Source: Phylloscopus collybita | Lineage: Eukaryota > Chordata > Aves > Passeriformes > Phylloscopidae | Assembly (NCBI GenBank): GCA_027886175.1 | Contig: JAJNNQ010000077.1 | Location: 930,001 to 994,000 of the forward strand | Reading direction: 5' to 3' | Length of the DNA: 64,000 nucleotides | Part shown: one piece after another, positions 31,967 through 43,620 of the stretch | How the letters are laid out: every line of letters starts with the position of its first letter | Numbering within the stretch: position 1 is the stretch's first letter | Notes under the pieces: generated by a model | Seen by the model: only the letters and a program-made list of their open reading frames with translations | Databases searched by the model: none | What the model was told of the DNA's origin: nothing | Program-made: the position numbers and the translations under genes

Positions 31967-32995
31967 GAAGCAAGGGTCCATTGTTCTACAGCAGGGCCTC
32001 ATGGAACCAAGGGGCCATTGTGACACTGGGGCATAATGGAGCCAAGGACAGTGTTGATACTGAAATCCACCTGACATAAACTTTTTAATACAACTTTGAA
32101 TATTTGAGAGCATTATTACAGTGTGATAACACTGTTTTATTCTTCATTACATCCTGCTGGTCACTTGGGCAATCCTTCCTCCATTGGTGTGCACTGAACA
32201 TCAAATGAACAGAGTTTTGATCACACACACTGATTATGCATTCATTAGCTATCCCCTCTTCCTTTAAATTTACTTCACATTGTTGCACCCCTTCTCACAA
32301 GTTCTTATCTGGTTTTTTGGGGTCTGTCTTCAACATTCAGTGTCCTTTCTAGGTGGCTGCTCCTCAACCCCCACTTCTGAGTATGGGCAATATTATTGTT
32401 TTGCAAACCTTCTGTTTTGTCAGCCTTGTAGAGCTGACCTTATTGTTGCATTTTTAATAACTTCTGTTTTCCAGAGTTACATCCTTGATCCATTTATCCA
32501 AGGCTGCGCTGTTCTGTTCTACTGTCCTTGATAAGAGTCAATGTTGTTCTGTTCTCCTGTCCTTGTCACAGCGCTCGCCCCATCTGAGGCGTGTCTGCAA
32601 CCCCCCCAACCTATGGGCTTGGGGTGGGCAAGTGTTCCTGAGGGAACAGGGATGGGACAGCTGGGCTGGACTGACCCAAGGGATGTTCCATTGCATGTCA
32701 CACCATGATCAGCAATAAACTGCAGGAAGTTGGGGAGGGCATTAATTTCATTTTAGAAACATTTTTTCCTTCAAAATATTACCAATGCATAAAGAATCCT
32801 CTCCTGCCACAAGATGGTTAAATATTTTCTGCTCATAGGAGATTTCCTGTGTATTTGCTTTCCTTCTGTTTGTGGCCTTTGCTTTTTTTGTTGGTTTGTT
32901 AGTGGGGTTTTTGTGTTGTTGTGGGTGGGTCTTGCTTTGGGTTTCTGTTGTTGGATTCCCGTTTTTCCCATTTGAACTGCATTTTTTCTGATTTT
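31967..32995. repeat. inner left arm of palindrome 1
   Basis: It starts with two or three 37-bp units, then AT-richer DNA that pairs with 34480-35495. Key phrases: 'tcaaatgaacagagttttg' near 32200 and 'ctgcaggaagttggggaggg' near 32720. No gene recognised. The left arm ends in T-rich DNA just before the OR relic. Confidence 0.7.
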
Positions 32996-33000
32996 TTCTG

Positions 33001-33135
33001 GCTCTGGCACTGTCACTTCTGTGCTGGTTGCTGCCTCCAACACTGAACCCCCTCATCTCCAGCCTGAGGAACCAGGAGCTGGAGGATGACCTGAGGAATA
33101 TGACCACTCTGTGCTTTTCACAAACAATCAGGTGA
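33001..33135 (+). pseudogene. olfactory receptor 3' relic (TM7 and tail)
   Basis: A 44-codon open stretch ending in TGA aligns with the end of the OR genes. NPLI is intact, YSLRN has become SSLRN and NQEL is kept, preceded by LPPTL where the intact genes have VPPAL. Nothing of the upstream receptor is present. It lies in the palindrome spacer and has no mirror copy. Confidence 0.8.
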
Positions 33136-33715
33136 CTCTTTGTTTGTGCACAGCATTCAGAATGGACCTGAGGCAGCAGCAGAGCAGGGCCTGGGCTGTG
33201 TCTCTCTTCTGGGGGCAGCCTGGGAAGGTGCCCCAGGGCAATTGTCCCACACCAGCCCCTGCAACCACCATGGCCAGCACAGGCCTCTCCCCACACCTGC
33301 AGGAGGTTGTTTGTCCCTGCATGGAGGGACACCAAGGGACCAGGCCAGCAGTGCCTGTTTGCTCTGTACTGAGGAGATTTCAGCAGTGCATCCTGTGTGT
33401 GTGTGTGGGGAGATGAAGCAGAGTGAGCACAAACACCATCAGCAGCACTCAGGGCTGGCACAATTGCAGAGGCACAAACAGGGCCTTGAAGCCACTTCAC
33501 TCTGAGAGTGAAATCCTCTGGGAAACCACCTGAATTCTTCACTGGGCTGTGCTTAGGACTGCAGAGAGAAACATCCAGGGCAGGGAGGCTCCAGGGAAAC
33601 TGCTCAGCACAGCCAAGGACTGCCCAGAGAGACCATTGGGGTGGGGCTGTGTGGGGAGAAATCACAGCTGCCTCCCTTCTGAACCACCCCCAGGACCTGG
33701 ACAGGGCTGTGCTGT
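33136..33715. other. palindrome spacer, unassigned
   Basis: Single-copy within the window. A short TG run lies near 33389-33400. Open frames have no recognisable motif. Confidence 0.5.
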
Positions 33716-34340
33716 GTTCTGGGCACTGACCTGGAACTGAGGGATGTGGAAAAGGCCTTTGGTGTCAGGGCTGTTGAGAAGGCTGGGTAGTGTGACTGGG
33801 AGAGCTCTCTCAAACACCTTGGAAATGGCAGAGCCATGCCAGAGGGTCCTGGGAACCTGGGAAAGGCAGACATGGAGCCAGTCTGCAACCAGGGCAGGGA
33901 GGGGATCTGGGAGATTCCCAGCCTGGTCAGGCTCAGCAGGGAAGGGGATGTGGCAAATGCTCCTGCAGCCATTCCAGGCACTGGCAGGACAAGGCAGGGA
34001 CTGCAGAACCCAGGTGGGAGGGAAAAGAAGGGGATGTTGTGTGCCCAGACTTCAGCCAGGCCTGTGACACTGTCTGCTGTTGTCTCCTCAGAGCCAGACT
34101 GGAGAGAGCTGGGCTGAAGAAATGGAACATGGGCTGGGTGGGAATTTGGCTGAACAATGAGGTTCAAATGTCAAATCCATGGTACAGAGTCCTCTTGGCA
34201 GCCACTGCCTGGTGACATCCCTCAGTGACCAGCCCTTGACCACCACTGGGGAACATTTCTATTATCTTTACAATGACATCAAATGCACTTTTAATTCCTT
34301 TGTAGATACTGCCAAATTGTAGGGAGTCTGTGACCAAACT
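33716..34340 (+). mobile_element. decayed LINE reverse-transcriptase relic (CR1-like)
   Basis: One plus-strand frame near 34035-34160 reads DFSQACDTVC, then RLERAGLKKW and WLNNEV. This corresponds to the DFSKAFDTV region and downstream helix of CR1-type reverse transcriptases. Stops and frameshifts follow. Upstream similarity is weak. It lies in the unpaired spacer. Confidence 0.6.
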
Positions 34341-34479
34341 CATCCAGTTGATGGTGACTGCAAAACATAATTGGGCATCATTGTGCTTTTCTTTTTTATG
34401 GGCAAGATGACTGACTTGAGTCATTTTGTCTTGCCATGAGGTGCCAGCCAAGCCATGAGAAAAGGGAGGAAAACTCATG
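34341..34479. other. end of spacer, nothing recognised
   Basis: Short non-repetitive stretch between the LINE relic and the beginning of the right arm. Confidence 0.5.
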
Positions 34480-35495
34480 CATCAGAAAAAAGGCAATTCA
34501 GAAGGGAAAAACCCAAACCCAACAAAAACACCCCAAAGCAAAACCTACCATAAAAGCACAAAAACCCCACAAACAAACCAACCACAAAAAGCAAAGGCCA
34601 CAAACAGAAGAAAAGCAAATCCACAGGAAATCTCCGATCAGCAGAAAGTGTTCAACCATCTTTTGGCAGGAAAGGATACTTTATGTATCTGTTTTAAACT
34701 GTTTTAAAAAATGTTAGTCCCCTATCCTCCTTGCCCTTCGTGCTTCCTGCAGTTTATTGCTGATCATGGTGTGACATGCAATGGAACATCCCTTGGGTCA
34801 GTCCAGCCCAGCTGTCCCATCCCTGTTCCCTCAGGAACACTTGCCCACCCCAAGCCCATAGGTTGGGGGGTTGCAGACACGCCTCAGGTGGGGCGAGCGC
34901 TGTGACAAGGACAGGAGAACAGAACAACATTTACTCTTCTCAAGGACAGAAGAACAGAACAGCACAGCCTTGGAGAAATGGATCAAGGATGTAACTCTGG
35001 CAAACAGAAGTCATTCAAAATGCAAGAAAAATGTCAGCTCAGCCCTACAAGGCTGACAAAACTGAAGGTTTGCAAAACACTAATATTGTCCACGCTCAGA
35101 AGTGGGGTCGAGGAACAGCCACCTAGAAAGGACACTGGATGTTGAAGACAGACCCCAAAGAACCAGATGAGAACTTGTGAGAACGGGTGCAACTATGTCA
35201 AGTAAATTCAAAGGAAGTGAGGATAGCTAATGAATGCATAATCAGTGTGTGTGATCAAAACTCTGTTCATTTGATGCTCAGTGCACTCAAATGGGGGAAG
35301 GATCACCCAAGTGACCAGCATGATGTAATAAAGAATATCTGCTCTCAAATACTCAGAATGTTGTTCAAAAGTTTTTGTCCAGTGGATTTCAGTATCAATA
35401 GTGTCCTTGACTCCATTATGTCCCACAGTGTCACAGTGGCCCCTTGGTTCCATGAGGCCCTGCTGTAGAACAATGGATCGTTGGTTCCATTCTTG
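34480..35495. repeat. inner right arm of palindrome 1
   Basis: Reverse complement of about 31967-32995. It begins with A-rich 'aaacccaaacccaacaaaaa' and ends with two 37-bp units near 35420-35495. About 91% identical to the left arm in the part I compared. Confidence 0.75.
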
Positions 35496-36160
35496 AGTAA
35501 ATAAAGCACAGACAAAGACTCTCCAACTAATTCAAGTTAGAAAGTGTTATGTTTAATTCAGTGCCAGGCAACACGGGAGTAACCTCCCAAAGACGTGTGC
35601 AAAAATCACAGAGCTCTGGCCCCCTCTTTATCTGCAAAATCTTACATATTCATGTAATCATTTAAGATGCTTATACATACGTATTACTTAACCTCACCTT
35701 CTCTCCTCTTCATCATAAAATGAGCTCAAAGTCCTTTCACACTTGCGCAGTCCTGCACTCAAATTGGGTTGATGAGTTTTGAAATGGGTGAGTGGTGCAT
35801 TTGGATGAAGTCAGGAACGTCTTCCTCAAGGCAAACTTTTCACCTTGGTCTTGTTGGCAGGCTCTCTGACCCCTTGGGTATAGTTCAAGCTCTGCTGCCT
35901 GGTTCTGACTGCTTTTGGGGCCCAGGTGCACCTACAGTTTCTTCATCTTTACAATACTCCATCCTCCCATCATAACTTCTACAAACACAGCAAAGTCAGG
36001 CAAATGATAAATTGCCTTCTCAAACCAGCTTCATCTGGCAATGATCAACTATCCTACATTGCCTCTGCTCCAAACTCCTCATTAATATCCATTGCTTCCT
36101 TCTTCTATCCCTTTAGTTATACTCTTAACCCTTTGGATTCTTCAAAACCCTTGATTCAAT
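35496..36160 (-). mobile_element. LTR-like insertion (right arm copy)
   Basis: Inverted counterpart of 31313-31966, with the same ATTAAA-containing end, here near 35550 on the minus strand. Confidence 0.35.
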
Positions 36161-36164
36161 TAGG

Positions 36165-37388
36165 GTCCTGTCAAAATGGCTTCCTCAGTTCTGCACTGCC
36201 ACAATGCTCTCCTTGGTTCCACAAGGCCTTGGTGTGCCACAACAGCCCCTTGGTTCCATGACCTGCCATAGTGTCACCACGGTCTCTTGCATCTGCCGTA
36301 TCACAATGGACAATTGGTGACAAGCAGCCCCACTGTGTCACAAGGAATATTTGATTCCATGGGGCCCCACGGTGTCACACTGGCCCCTTGGTTCCACCAG
36401 GCCTCACTGTATAACAATGGCCCCTCAGTTCCATGAGGTTTTGTACTGCCAACAAGGGTCTCCTTGGTTCTGTCGTGTGCAAATGGTTGCTTGGTTCCAT
36501 AACATTCCTCCGTGTTGCAGTGGTCTCCTTTGTGGCACTGCAGAGCCTCATGGAACAATGTCCCACAGTGTCCATGAGCATCTTCCATACTATCAACAAT
36601 GGCCTTTGTTCCAAGGAGGCCCCAGAGTGTCACAATGGCTCTTTGGATCCATGAGGTTCTGTAGTGTCACCATGATCTCCTTGGATCTGCATTGTCACAA
36701 TGGACAAGTGGTTCCTTGGGGCCCAACTGTGTCAAAATGAACCCTTGGTTCCATGAAGTTCTGTATTGGTATGGCCTCCTTGGATCCACACTATGGACCA
36801 TTGGTTCCATGTGGCCCTGATGTGTCACTATGATCCCTTGGTTCCATGAGCTTCTGTAGTGTAACATGGTCACCTTGATTCCATGAGGTTCTGCAGTGTC
36901 ACAATAGAAACCCTTGTTCCATTAGGCCTCCAAGTTTCACAATGTTTGATTCCAGGAGGCACCACAATGTCACAATGGACCCTTGGTTCTGTGAGGTTCC
37001 ATAGCAACCCAATGGTCACCATGGTTCCATGTGTTTCCTTAGTGTCACAGGGGTGACCATGGTTCCATTAGGCCCTGACTTGTCACAATGGTCCCCTGGG
37101 TTCCAAGGAGGCCCTGCTGTGCCACAAAGGACCCTTGGTTCCATGAGGTTCTGTGGTTTCACCATGTTCTTCTTGAATCTGCAGGGTAACAATGGACCAT
37201 TGGTTCCACATGACCTGGCTGTGTCACAAATGTCTCTTTGATTCCATGACTGCCACAACAGAGACTTGTTTCTAGGAGGTTCCCTACTGTCACAATTGTC
37301 TCCTTGATTCCATGAGACCCTGCTGTGTCACAATGGACCCTTGGTTAAACAAGGCCTTGCAGTGTCTCAAGAGGCTCCTTGGTTCCAT
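36165..37388 (+). repeat. 37-bp minisatellite array TR5
   Basis: About 33 plus-oriented units; mirror partner of the longer TR4. Confidence 0.9.
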
Positions 37389-38726
37389 CAGGAACACAAA
37401 AGCTTTGCATCAACATTGAGCAACGCTTCCTTTACACACCTGGGAACCTCTGTCTGCATTCCAAAGGAGGGTTCAAGCTGAGGATGGCACCAGCAGCTTC
37501 CATCTGCAACACAGATCCAGGACAGGGACAGAGAATTCATCTGAGAGACTCAGAGAATTCTGCTTCCCGAGCTCATTTCTGGTGGCACGGTCCCTTGTAG
37601 AAAGGTGACATCATTCCAGGAAGCCTGTCCTGAGCATGTGGTTCCTGAGTGGGCTTTGTTGTTTAGGAAACCCTCTCAGGCTTTTCCATTCCTTCCTCAG
37701 CAACAGGAAAACTTCTCCTGGGCCTGTGTGCAGGCAGAGGCCTGAGGAGAGCAGGTGGGCCATGGTGCAATGGGCTGGGACAGGCAGCTGCAGAGCTCAG
37801 GGGACAAGGTTGTGCTGCAGGGCCCAGGGATGTCAGTGCCAGGTGGGCAATGTCAGACATGGTGAGGTTGGGGTGAGGAGCAGGTTGTCCAAACAGGGTC
37901 AGCCTGCAAGGGGCTCATTCTTCTCCATACCCAGACCTTCTAAAGAAACCTTCAGCATCAAGATAACATGGAGATTGTTTCTATCACCTCTTCAATGAAC
38001 AAAAAAATTTTAAAATATTCATGTGTTTAAAAAACCAAAAATCATGACATGGGACTTCAAATCTCCCTCCTTAATATAACACCAAACTGACTCCAGTAAA
38101 CTGCACAAGCCTTGGAGGCTCATAGACAATTAAAAGAAGATAAGGAGCTCCTGAGGGCTTCCTGTATTTTCATGGGACCCATGGTGAATTTGGGGCTGAG
38201 TCCAGGACCCCCAGGCACTGAGAGAAGGCTGAAGAAGCTGCTGAAGGTGTCAGAAGCAAAACTCCAAGTCCCTTGGAGCATCCCTGGGCCCCAGGGAGGG
38301 CAGGGAGTGCCAAAGGCTGCCCAGGGACTGGGGAGAGCAGCTCCTTGAGGCCAGGATTGCAGGGAGCCCAAGGCTGTGAGCAGGGACTGCAATGCTGAGC
38401 AAGGCCTGGGCTGGCTGGAGGGAGCAGAAAGGCCAAGGCCTGAGCCCAGGCCTGGCACAGCAGGGCCTGTCCCTCGCGGCTGGCTGGGGGCTGTTGGTGG
38501 GGCAGGGGGATGGCAGGGGCAGCAAGGACAAATGTCCTAAAGCTGCAAGGCCTGCCAGGCTGCTCAGGGAGGGGCCAGGCAGAAGCCAAGTGCAGGCTTT
38601 CCTGCAAGGAAAGTTCCTTTTGTGGGTTCTGCAGAGGCGCTGGCAGAGCCCAGGGGACAAAGGCCTGGGTGCCTGTGGCCCTGCCAGCCCTGCCCAGCCC
38701 TTGGCCATCTCTCCTGCAGGTGTGAG
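37389..38726. other. unassigned palindrome-arm DNA (right)
   Basis: Reverse complement of 27736-29065, with the poly-T tract now A-rich near 38000-38040. No gene recognised. Confidence 0.5.
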
Positions 38727-39023
38727 TGTGGATCTGCTGGAGGGCAGGAGGGCTCTGCACATGGCCCTGGACAGGCTGGATCCAGGGCCCAAATCCAACA
38801 ATGTCAGCTTGAACAAGACCAAGATCTGGGTCCTGCACTTTGGCCACAACAAGCCCTGCAGTGCTACAGGCTGGGGACAGAGTGGCTGGACAGCAGCCAG
38901 GCAGAAAGGGACCTGCAGGGAGTGATGGACAGCAGGCTGGACATGAGGCAGCAGTGTGCCCAGGCGGCCAAGAAGGCCAATGGCTCCTGGCCTGGATCAG
39001 GAATGGTGTGGCCAGCAGGAGAA
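38727..39023 (+). mobile_element. CR1 LINE fragment (truncated mirror copy)
   Basis: Plus-strand frame with SVDLLEGRRAL, LDRLDPG, LHFGHN and AERDLQG phrases. It ends abruptly at 39023, where the right arm has lost what the left arm carries from about 25884 to 27446. Confidence 0.82.
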
Positions 39024-39325
39024 GAACTGCTGTGCCACCCTTGCCTTTCCCCCAGCCCTGCACACAGACATTGCTGCTGCAACTCCAGAGAAGGGAACAA
39101 AAGGGGATTTCCACTGAAAACTTTTTTGGGAGATCTTTTAGTTCATTTCGAGCCACTGAGAACACAGAAACTCTTTGACACAGTCTGGGTCCACAGCAAA
39201 GGTGAAGAGAATCAAACTGAGAAACAGCACAAACAAAGACATTTCTTTGCAGATAATTTTGAAAAACTAAGACAGGGAAAAAACAAAAACCCACAACCAA
39301 ACCAACAAGAACTATAAATATGGCT
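39024..39325. other. 3' flank of OR gene 3
   Basis: Mirror of about 25.55-25.88 kb: the start of block E, then AT-rich DNA. No separate gene. Confidence 0.6.
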
Positions 39326-39331
39326 TTTATT
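39326..39331 (-). promoter_or_regulatory. poly(A) signal of OR gene 3
   Basis: AATAAA on the minus strand, 30 bp after the stop codon. Confidence 0.6.
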
Positions 39332-39360
39332 ACAAGTTATTACACAAACTTGCCAGCAGT

Positions 39361-40293
39361 TTAGTGTTTCTGAAATCGTTCAGTGACCAGTTTCCACACT
39401 GCAGATTTGAGCTCCTGGTTCCTCAGGCTGTAGATGAGGGGGTTCAGGGCTGGAGGCACCACCGAGTACAGAACTGACAGGGACAGATCCAGGGATGGGG
39501 AGGAGATGGAGGGGGGCTTCAGGTAGGCAAATGCTGAAGTGCTGAGGAACAGGGAGAGCACAGCCAGGTGAGGGAGGCAGGTGGAAAAGGCTTTGTGCCA
39601 TCCCTCCTCAGAGGGGATCCTCAGCACAGCTCTGAAGATCTGCACATAGGAAAAAACAATGAACACAAAACAGCCAAATGATAAAGTGGCACTGAATATA
39701 GTAACTCCAACTTCCCTGATGTAGGAGTTAGAGCAGGAGAGCTTGAGGATCTGGGGCACATCACAGAAGAACTGACCCAGGGCATTGCCATGGCACAGGG
39801 GTAGGGAAAATGTGTTGGCTGTGAAAAGCAGAGCAGTGAGAAAGGCACTGGCCCAGGCAGCTGCTGCCATGTGGGCACAAGCTCTGCTGCCCAGGAGGGT
39901 CCCGTAGTGCAGGGGTTTGCAGATGGACACGTAGCGGTCGTAGCACATGACGGTCAGCAGGGAAAGCTCTGCTGTGATAAAGAAGAGAAAAAAAAAGACT
40001 TGGGCAGCACATCCTTTGTAGGAGATGCTCCTGGTGTTCCAGAGGGAATTGTGCATGGCTTTGGGGACAGTGGTGCAGATGCAGCCCAGGTCGGTGAGGG
40101 CCAGGTTGAGCAGGAAGAAGAACATGGGGCTGTGCAGGTGGTGGCCGCAGGCTACGGCGCTGATGATGAGGCCGTTGCCCAGGAGGGCAGCCAGGGAGAT
40201 GCCCAGGAAGAGGCAGAAGTGCAGGAGCTGCAGCTGCCGCCTGTCTGCCAATGCCAGCTGGAGGAAGTGCCTGATGGAGCTGCTGTTGCACAT
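39361..40293 (-). CDS. olfactory receptor, family 14-like (OR gene 3)
   Basis: An intact 310-residue odorant GPCR on the minus strand, mirror copy of OR gene 2. It has the NSS sequon at 3-5, GN at 39-40, LHSPMF 53-58, MCYDRYVSIC 116-125, KAFSTC 234-239 and NPLIYSLRN 284-292. Residue 2 is Cys instead of Ser. Unusual changes from gene 2 include Arg232 to Trp and a diverged C-terminal tail (ERFQKH). About 28 of 310 residues differ, concentrated in TM3, its preceding loop and the tail. A pyrimidine tract ending CAG (minus strand, 40319-40317) could be the splice acceptor. Expected role is odorant detection; ligand unknown. Confidence 0.95.
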   Translation of the reverse strand: MCNSSSIRHFLQLALADRRQLQLLHFCLFLGISLAALLGNGLIISAVACGHHLHSPMFFFLLNLALTDLGCICTTVPKAMHNSLWNTRSISYKGCAAQVFFFLFFITAELSLLTVMCYDRYVSICKPLHYGTLLGSRACAHMAAAAWASAFLTALLFTANTFSLPLCHGNALGQFFCDVPQILKLSCSNSYIREVGVTIFSATLSFGCFVFIVFSYVQIFRAVLRIPSEEGWHKAFSTCLPHLAVLSLFLSTSAFAYLKPPSISSPSLDLSLSVLYSVVPPALNPLIYSLRNQELKSAVWKLVTERFQKH

Positions 40294-40319
40294 CTGCGGT
40301 CTCTGGACATTTCAACCTG

Positions 40320-42560
40320 CAGGAGGTAGAAAGACAGTGACATCTGAGGAAAGATTTCTCATAGAATTGTCAAAGCCCTTTTCCATAGACCATTCCCTTA
40401 CACTAAACACTTCCCCAATGTCTATGTCTAGGAGATCTCCTTTTTCTTGGTTTCTATACCCCTGATTGCTTCCAGCCAATATTGTGTGAAGAGCCAGATC
40501 TTGACCTGCAGGACACCTGGGAGTCAGCCCTGACCCCCAGTCAGTGCAGGGGAACAGTGAGGGCAGGGGCCAGTCCTGGTGTTTGAACTTGGACAAAGAA
40601 TCTGCTCCTAAGGCACAGGAGCTGCCAGGGGAAAGGATGGGGATTGCAGGAGGCAGAACGAGAGATTCTGCCGCACCTGGGGAGAACAGAGAGTCCAGTG
40701 AGGCAGGAGGATTGTCTGAGCCTTAGTGCAGACTGAGGGGAGCTGCTCTGTCCCTCTCTCCTGTTCCCAGCTGCACTGGACTTGCACCTTTTTGATCTCC
40801 ACTCCTGTGTTACCCTGGAAAGGCAGGAGACACTGCTGAGAGCAGAGGGATCCCTGGCAGACAAAGTGGCTCCTGCCTTTCCCAAAGTCAGGGAGAGTCA
40901 GCTCATTCCCAGCCTGCCAGCCTGCCCTGCCCAGAGCTCTCCAGGCAGAGGGAGCTGGGACACCCCACTGCTGTGCTCAGCCTGAGCAGGAGGAGCCCAA
41001 GGGCTGGGCCTGAGCCTGCAGCTGGAAGTGCCATTCCCAGAGAGCCCCTCAGCAATGCCAGCAGCAGCTGGGCAAGGCAAGGAGAGAAAGAGCCGGGCCC
41101 TGAGGAAAAGCCTTTCCCTGTCCAGCCCTGCCCAGCCCCTGCAGTGCAGGCAGCAGCAGTGCAGGACAGTGGCCCTCAGGCCCTGGGCAGCAGGCAATGG
41201 GCACATGGCAGCAGAGATGCCCTTCATCTCTGGAGCTGCTCTGCCGGCCCAGGACGGGACTGAGGGCCCCCAGCCCCCGGGCTGAGGGCTGTGCTGGCTG
41301 CCAGGGGACACAGCAGCTGTGCTGCTCAGGCCAGGGTCTGCTCTGCAGGGCAGGGCTGGCAGCTGCCACATCTCCCCTGCAGCAGCAGCAGCAGCAGCAG
41401 GGCTGCCCTCAGCACTGCCTCCCTCCCTCCCTGCCCAGGGCTCTGCTGCTGCAGCTGTCCCAGCCCGAGCTGTTCCTGTGGGCCCGGGCTCCTTCCCTGC
41501 CACAGCTGCCAGAGCCCAGCCCAGCCCCTGGGCCAGCTCTGCCCTGCAGCTGCTCCCGGCTGCAGGCATTAAAGAACAGCTCCCCCAGGCCTGGGCACCA
41601 TGGAAAGCTGATGCTGCATGGATCTGGTGCCTGGGGAGCTGCAGGCACTTGCTGAGCTTCACAGGAAAACTCAGTGGGATGGTTGAAGAGCCTCAGCCCC
41701 TGCTCTGCCCTGCACAGCTGAGTTTCCATTGCCACCAAGCTGAGCCAGAGAAAAGTGGGAGCACAGATTCAGGAAAGGAGAGACCCAAGCAGGAAACCCC
41801 TGTGCTGAATGAGCTCATGCAAAGTCCCCTCAGAAATGACCTGGGCATGAGCTGGAGCTCTGAGCAGCCCTGGCACACACAGCACCCTCTCCACAGCAGC
41901 AGCAGTAGCAGGACCTGCCCTGGCAGGAGTCACTCCCTGCACCCACTGCTCCCCTCCAAGATCCATGGGAGCTCCCAGGCAGGCTGAGAGCTGCCCCTGG
42001 CAGGTGGCAGATGGCCTGGGCTGGCCAAGAGCCCTGAGGGCTGCAGGAGCTGCTGTGCAGGACAGCCCTGGGCAGCCCTGGCTGCAGCCCCAGCTTCAGC
42101 CCCTGCAGCCGTCCCTGGCAGCAGGAGCCGTCCTGCCCTGTCCCTCTGACGGTGCCCAGGGCAGCCCCGCTCTGGAGCACATCCTCCCCCAGAGCAGAAA
42201 GGGCAGCAGAGCCATCCTTACAGTCACATCAGTCCTGTCCTGGGTCAGCTTGAGGAGATGCCTGCAGCCAGAGAATGACTGTGTCAGAAGTGAAGAGTTT
42301 TCCAGGAAGAAGCTCGGAGTTTTCAAAAGCTGTGAAGATTTCTTCATGAATAATCTCAGAATTGTCTTTGCAGTTTCTTTAAACCTCTGTCTGCTTCACT
42401 GCTCTCAGGTACTTGCAGGCAGTGCCCTCAGCCCTGCTGGGCTGGGAGAGGAGCTGCTCCTCAGGAGAAATGGCTTTTTAAGCTCTTCTTGGTTTCCAAG
42501 ATCATCCTCTCTTCCAGGAGCCCAGCCCAGCTCATCAGCACAGACACAGCACAAGGACTT
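40320..42560 (-). repeat. block D, right palindrome copy, upstream of OR gene 3
   Basis: Reverse complement of 22331-24590, about 99% identical in the GC-rich part. A short insertion lies near 42300-42350 relative to the left arm. Confidence 0.75.
41380..41400. repeat. (CAG)7 microsatellite
   Basis: Mirror of the (CTG)10 run at 23483-23512, three units shorter. Confidence 0.95.
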
Positions 42561-42589
42561 TAATTAACCTCTTGGGGCTTTGGTGCTGT

Positions 42590-43395
42590 TTACATCACAT
42601 TCAGTCCCTCAGAGTGTGCTCAAGAAACTTCTCAAGAACTCCAAGTCAGATTCAAAGTCCAAACTTTCTTGAAGTTTTAATGGGTCCCACAGAGAAACAT
42701 GACTGAGGAAGTGTCCCCAGGTTTCAGGTAGAGCAGAACACAGTGATGACAAGTGGGGACAGACAAGGCAAAGGTGTCCCTAATTCTGAACAAACCTGGA
42801 TGTGTTTCAGGAATGCAAAGGGCCAAGGCCTGAGCCCCAGCCCCTGCCAAGGCACATCCTGTCCCTCCCTCCTTGCTCAGGCCTCTTCCCAGGCCACTGG
42901 GATGTGGGGATGTGCAATGCCAAGGGCAGCACCATGGGGCAGCCCCTGCCAGGCTGCTGAGCAGGGACAAGGAGGCCATGAGGCCCTTGCAGGCCTGCAA
43001 GGGTCACTTGTCCCCCTCCTGCTGGCTCAGGCCCAGGGCCAGCAGCCATGGCCCAAGTGCTGCAGGAGTTGGCTGTGTCAGGGCCTTGCAGCTGCTGCCC
43101 ATGCCTGTGCCCTGTGCAGCCCAGGCTGTCCTACGATGTCCATGCCCTGTGCCTCTGTCCCTGCAGGCTGTCGTCACCCGCGGCTGCCCCACCTGGCTGG
43201 GCCCTTCCTTTGCTGACAGCTCTGCGTCCTGCCTGCCTCTGCCTGGGCACACACAGCCTTGGGCTGGATACCAAAAGGGTTCATTCCATTTTTACTGTGC
43301 CTGTGAACTTCTAGCACAGGAACAAGTCATGCAGGGCCTGCTTTCCCAGCAAGGATGGTTGGAAGAGAAGAAGACATCTGGCTAAAGAGTGCAGT
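42590..43395 (-). repeat. GC-rich block A, copy 3 (inverted)
   Basis: Reverse complement of 21546-22330, with the 'gacccattaaaact' module at its left end near 42680. Core nearly identical to the other copies. Confidence 0.8.
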
Positions 43396-43620
43396 GATAG
43401 GGAATACAAGGACTGAATCTGGGAACTTGGTGTGGGTTTTATGAAAATGGGTAAATTGTAATACGCATTCAGTCACTGTACATAAGCAATGCACTTCTAG
43501 AATTACGCATCCATATAAGGTTAGGAGTTACCCATAGTGGACGTCAAACCTGAATTAGTGATGCCCTCTTAAACACCAAATTAGTGTTTAGGAGTCTTAT
43601 TCTGATCTTTTGGACATTTG
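43396..43620 (-). repeat. AT-rich linker F, copy 3
   Basis: Inverted copy with 'cagtcactgtacataagcaa' and 'gatgccctcttaaacacc'. Confidence 0.75.

Noticed and set aside
32748..33665. 305-codon minus-strand frame across the palindrome spacer
   Set aside because: It crosses the inner arm, the antisense of the OR relic and unassigned DNA; no motif and low-complexity composition.
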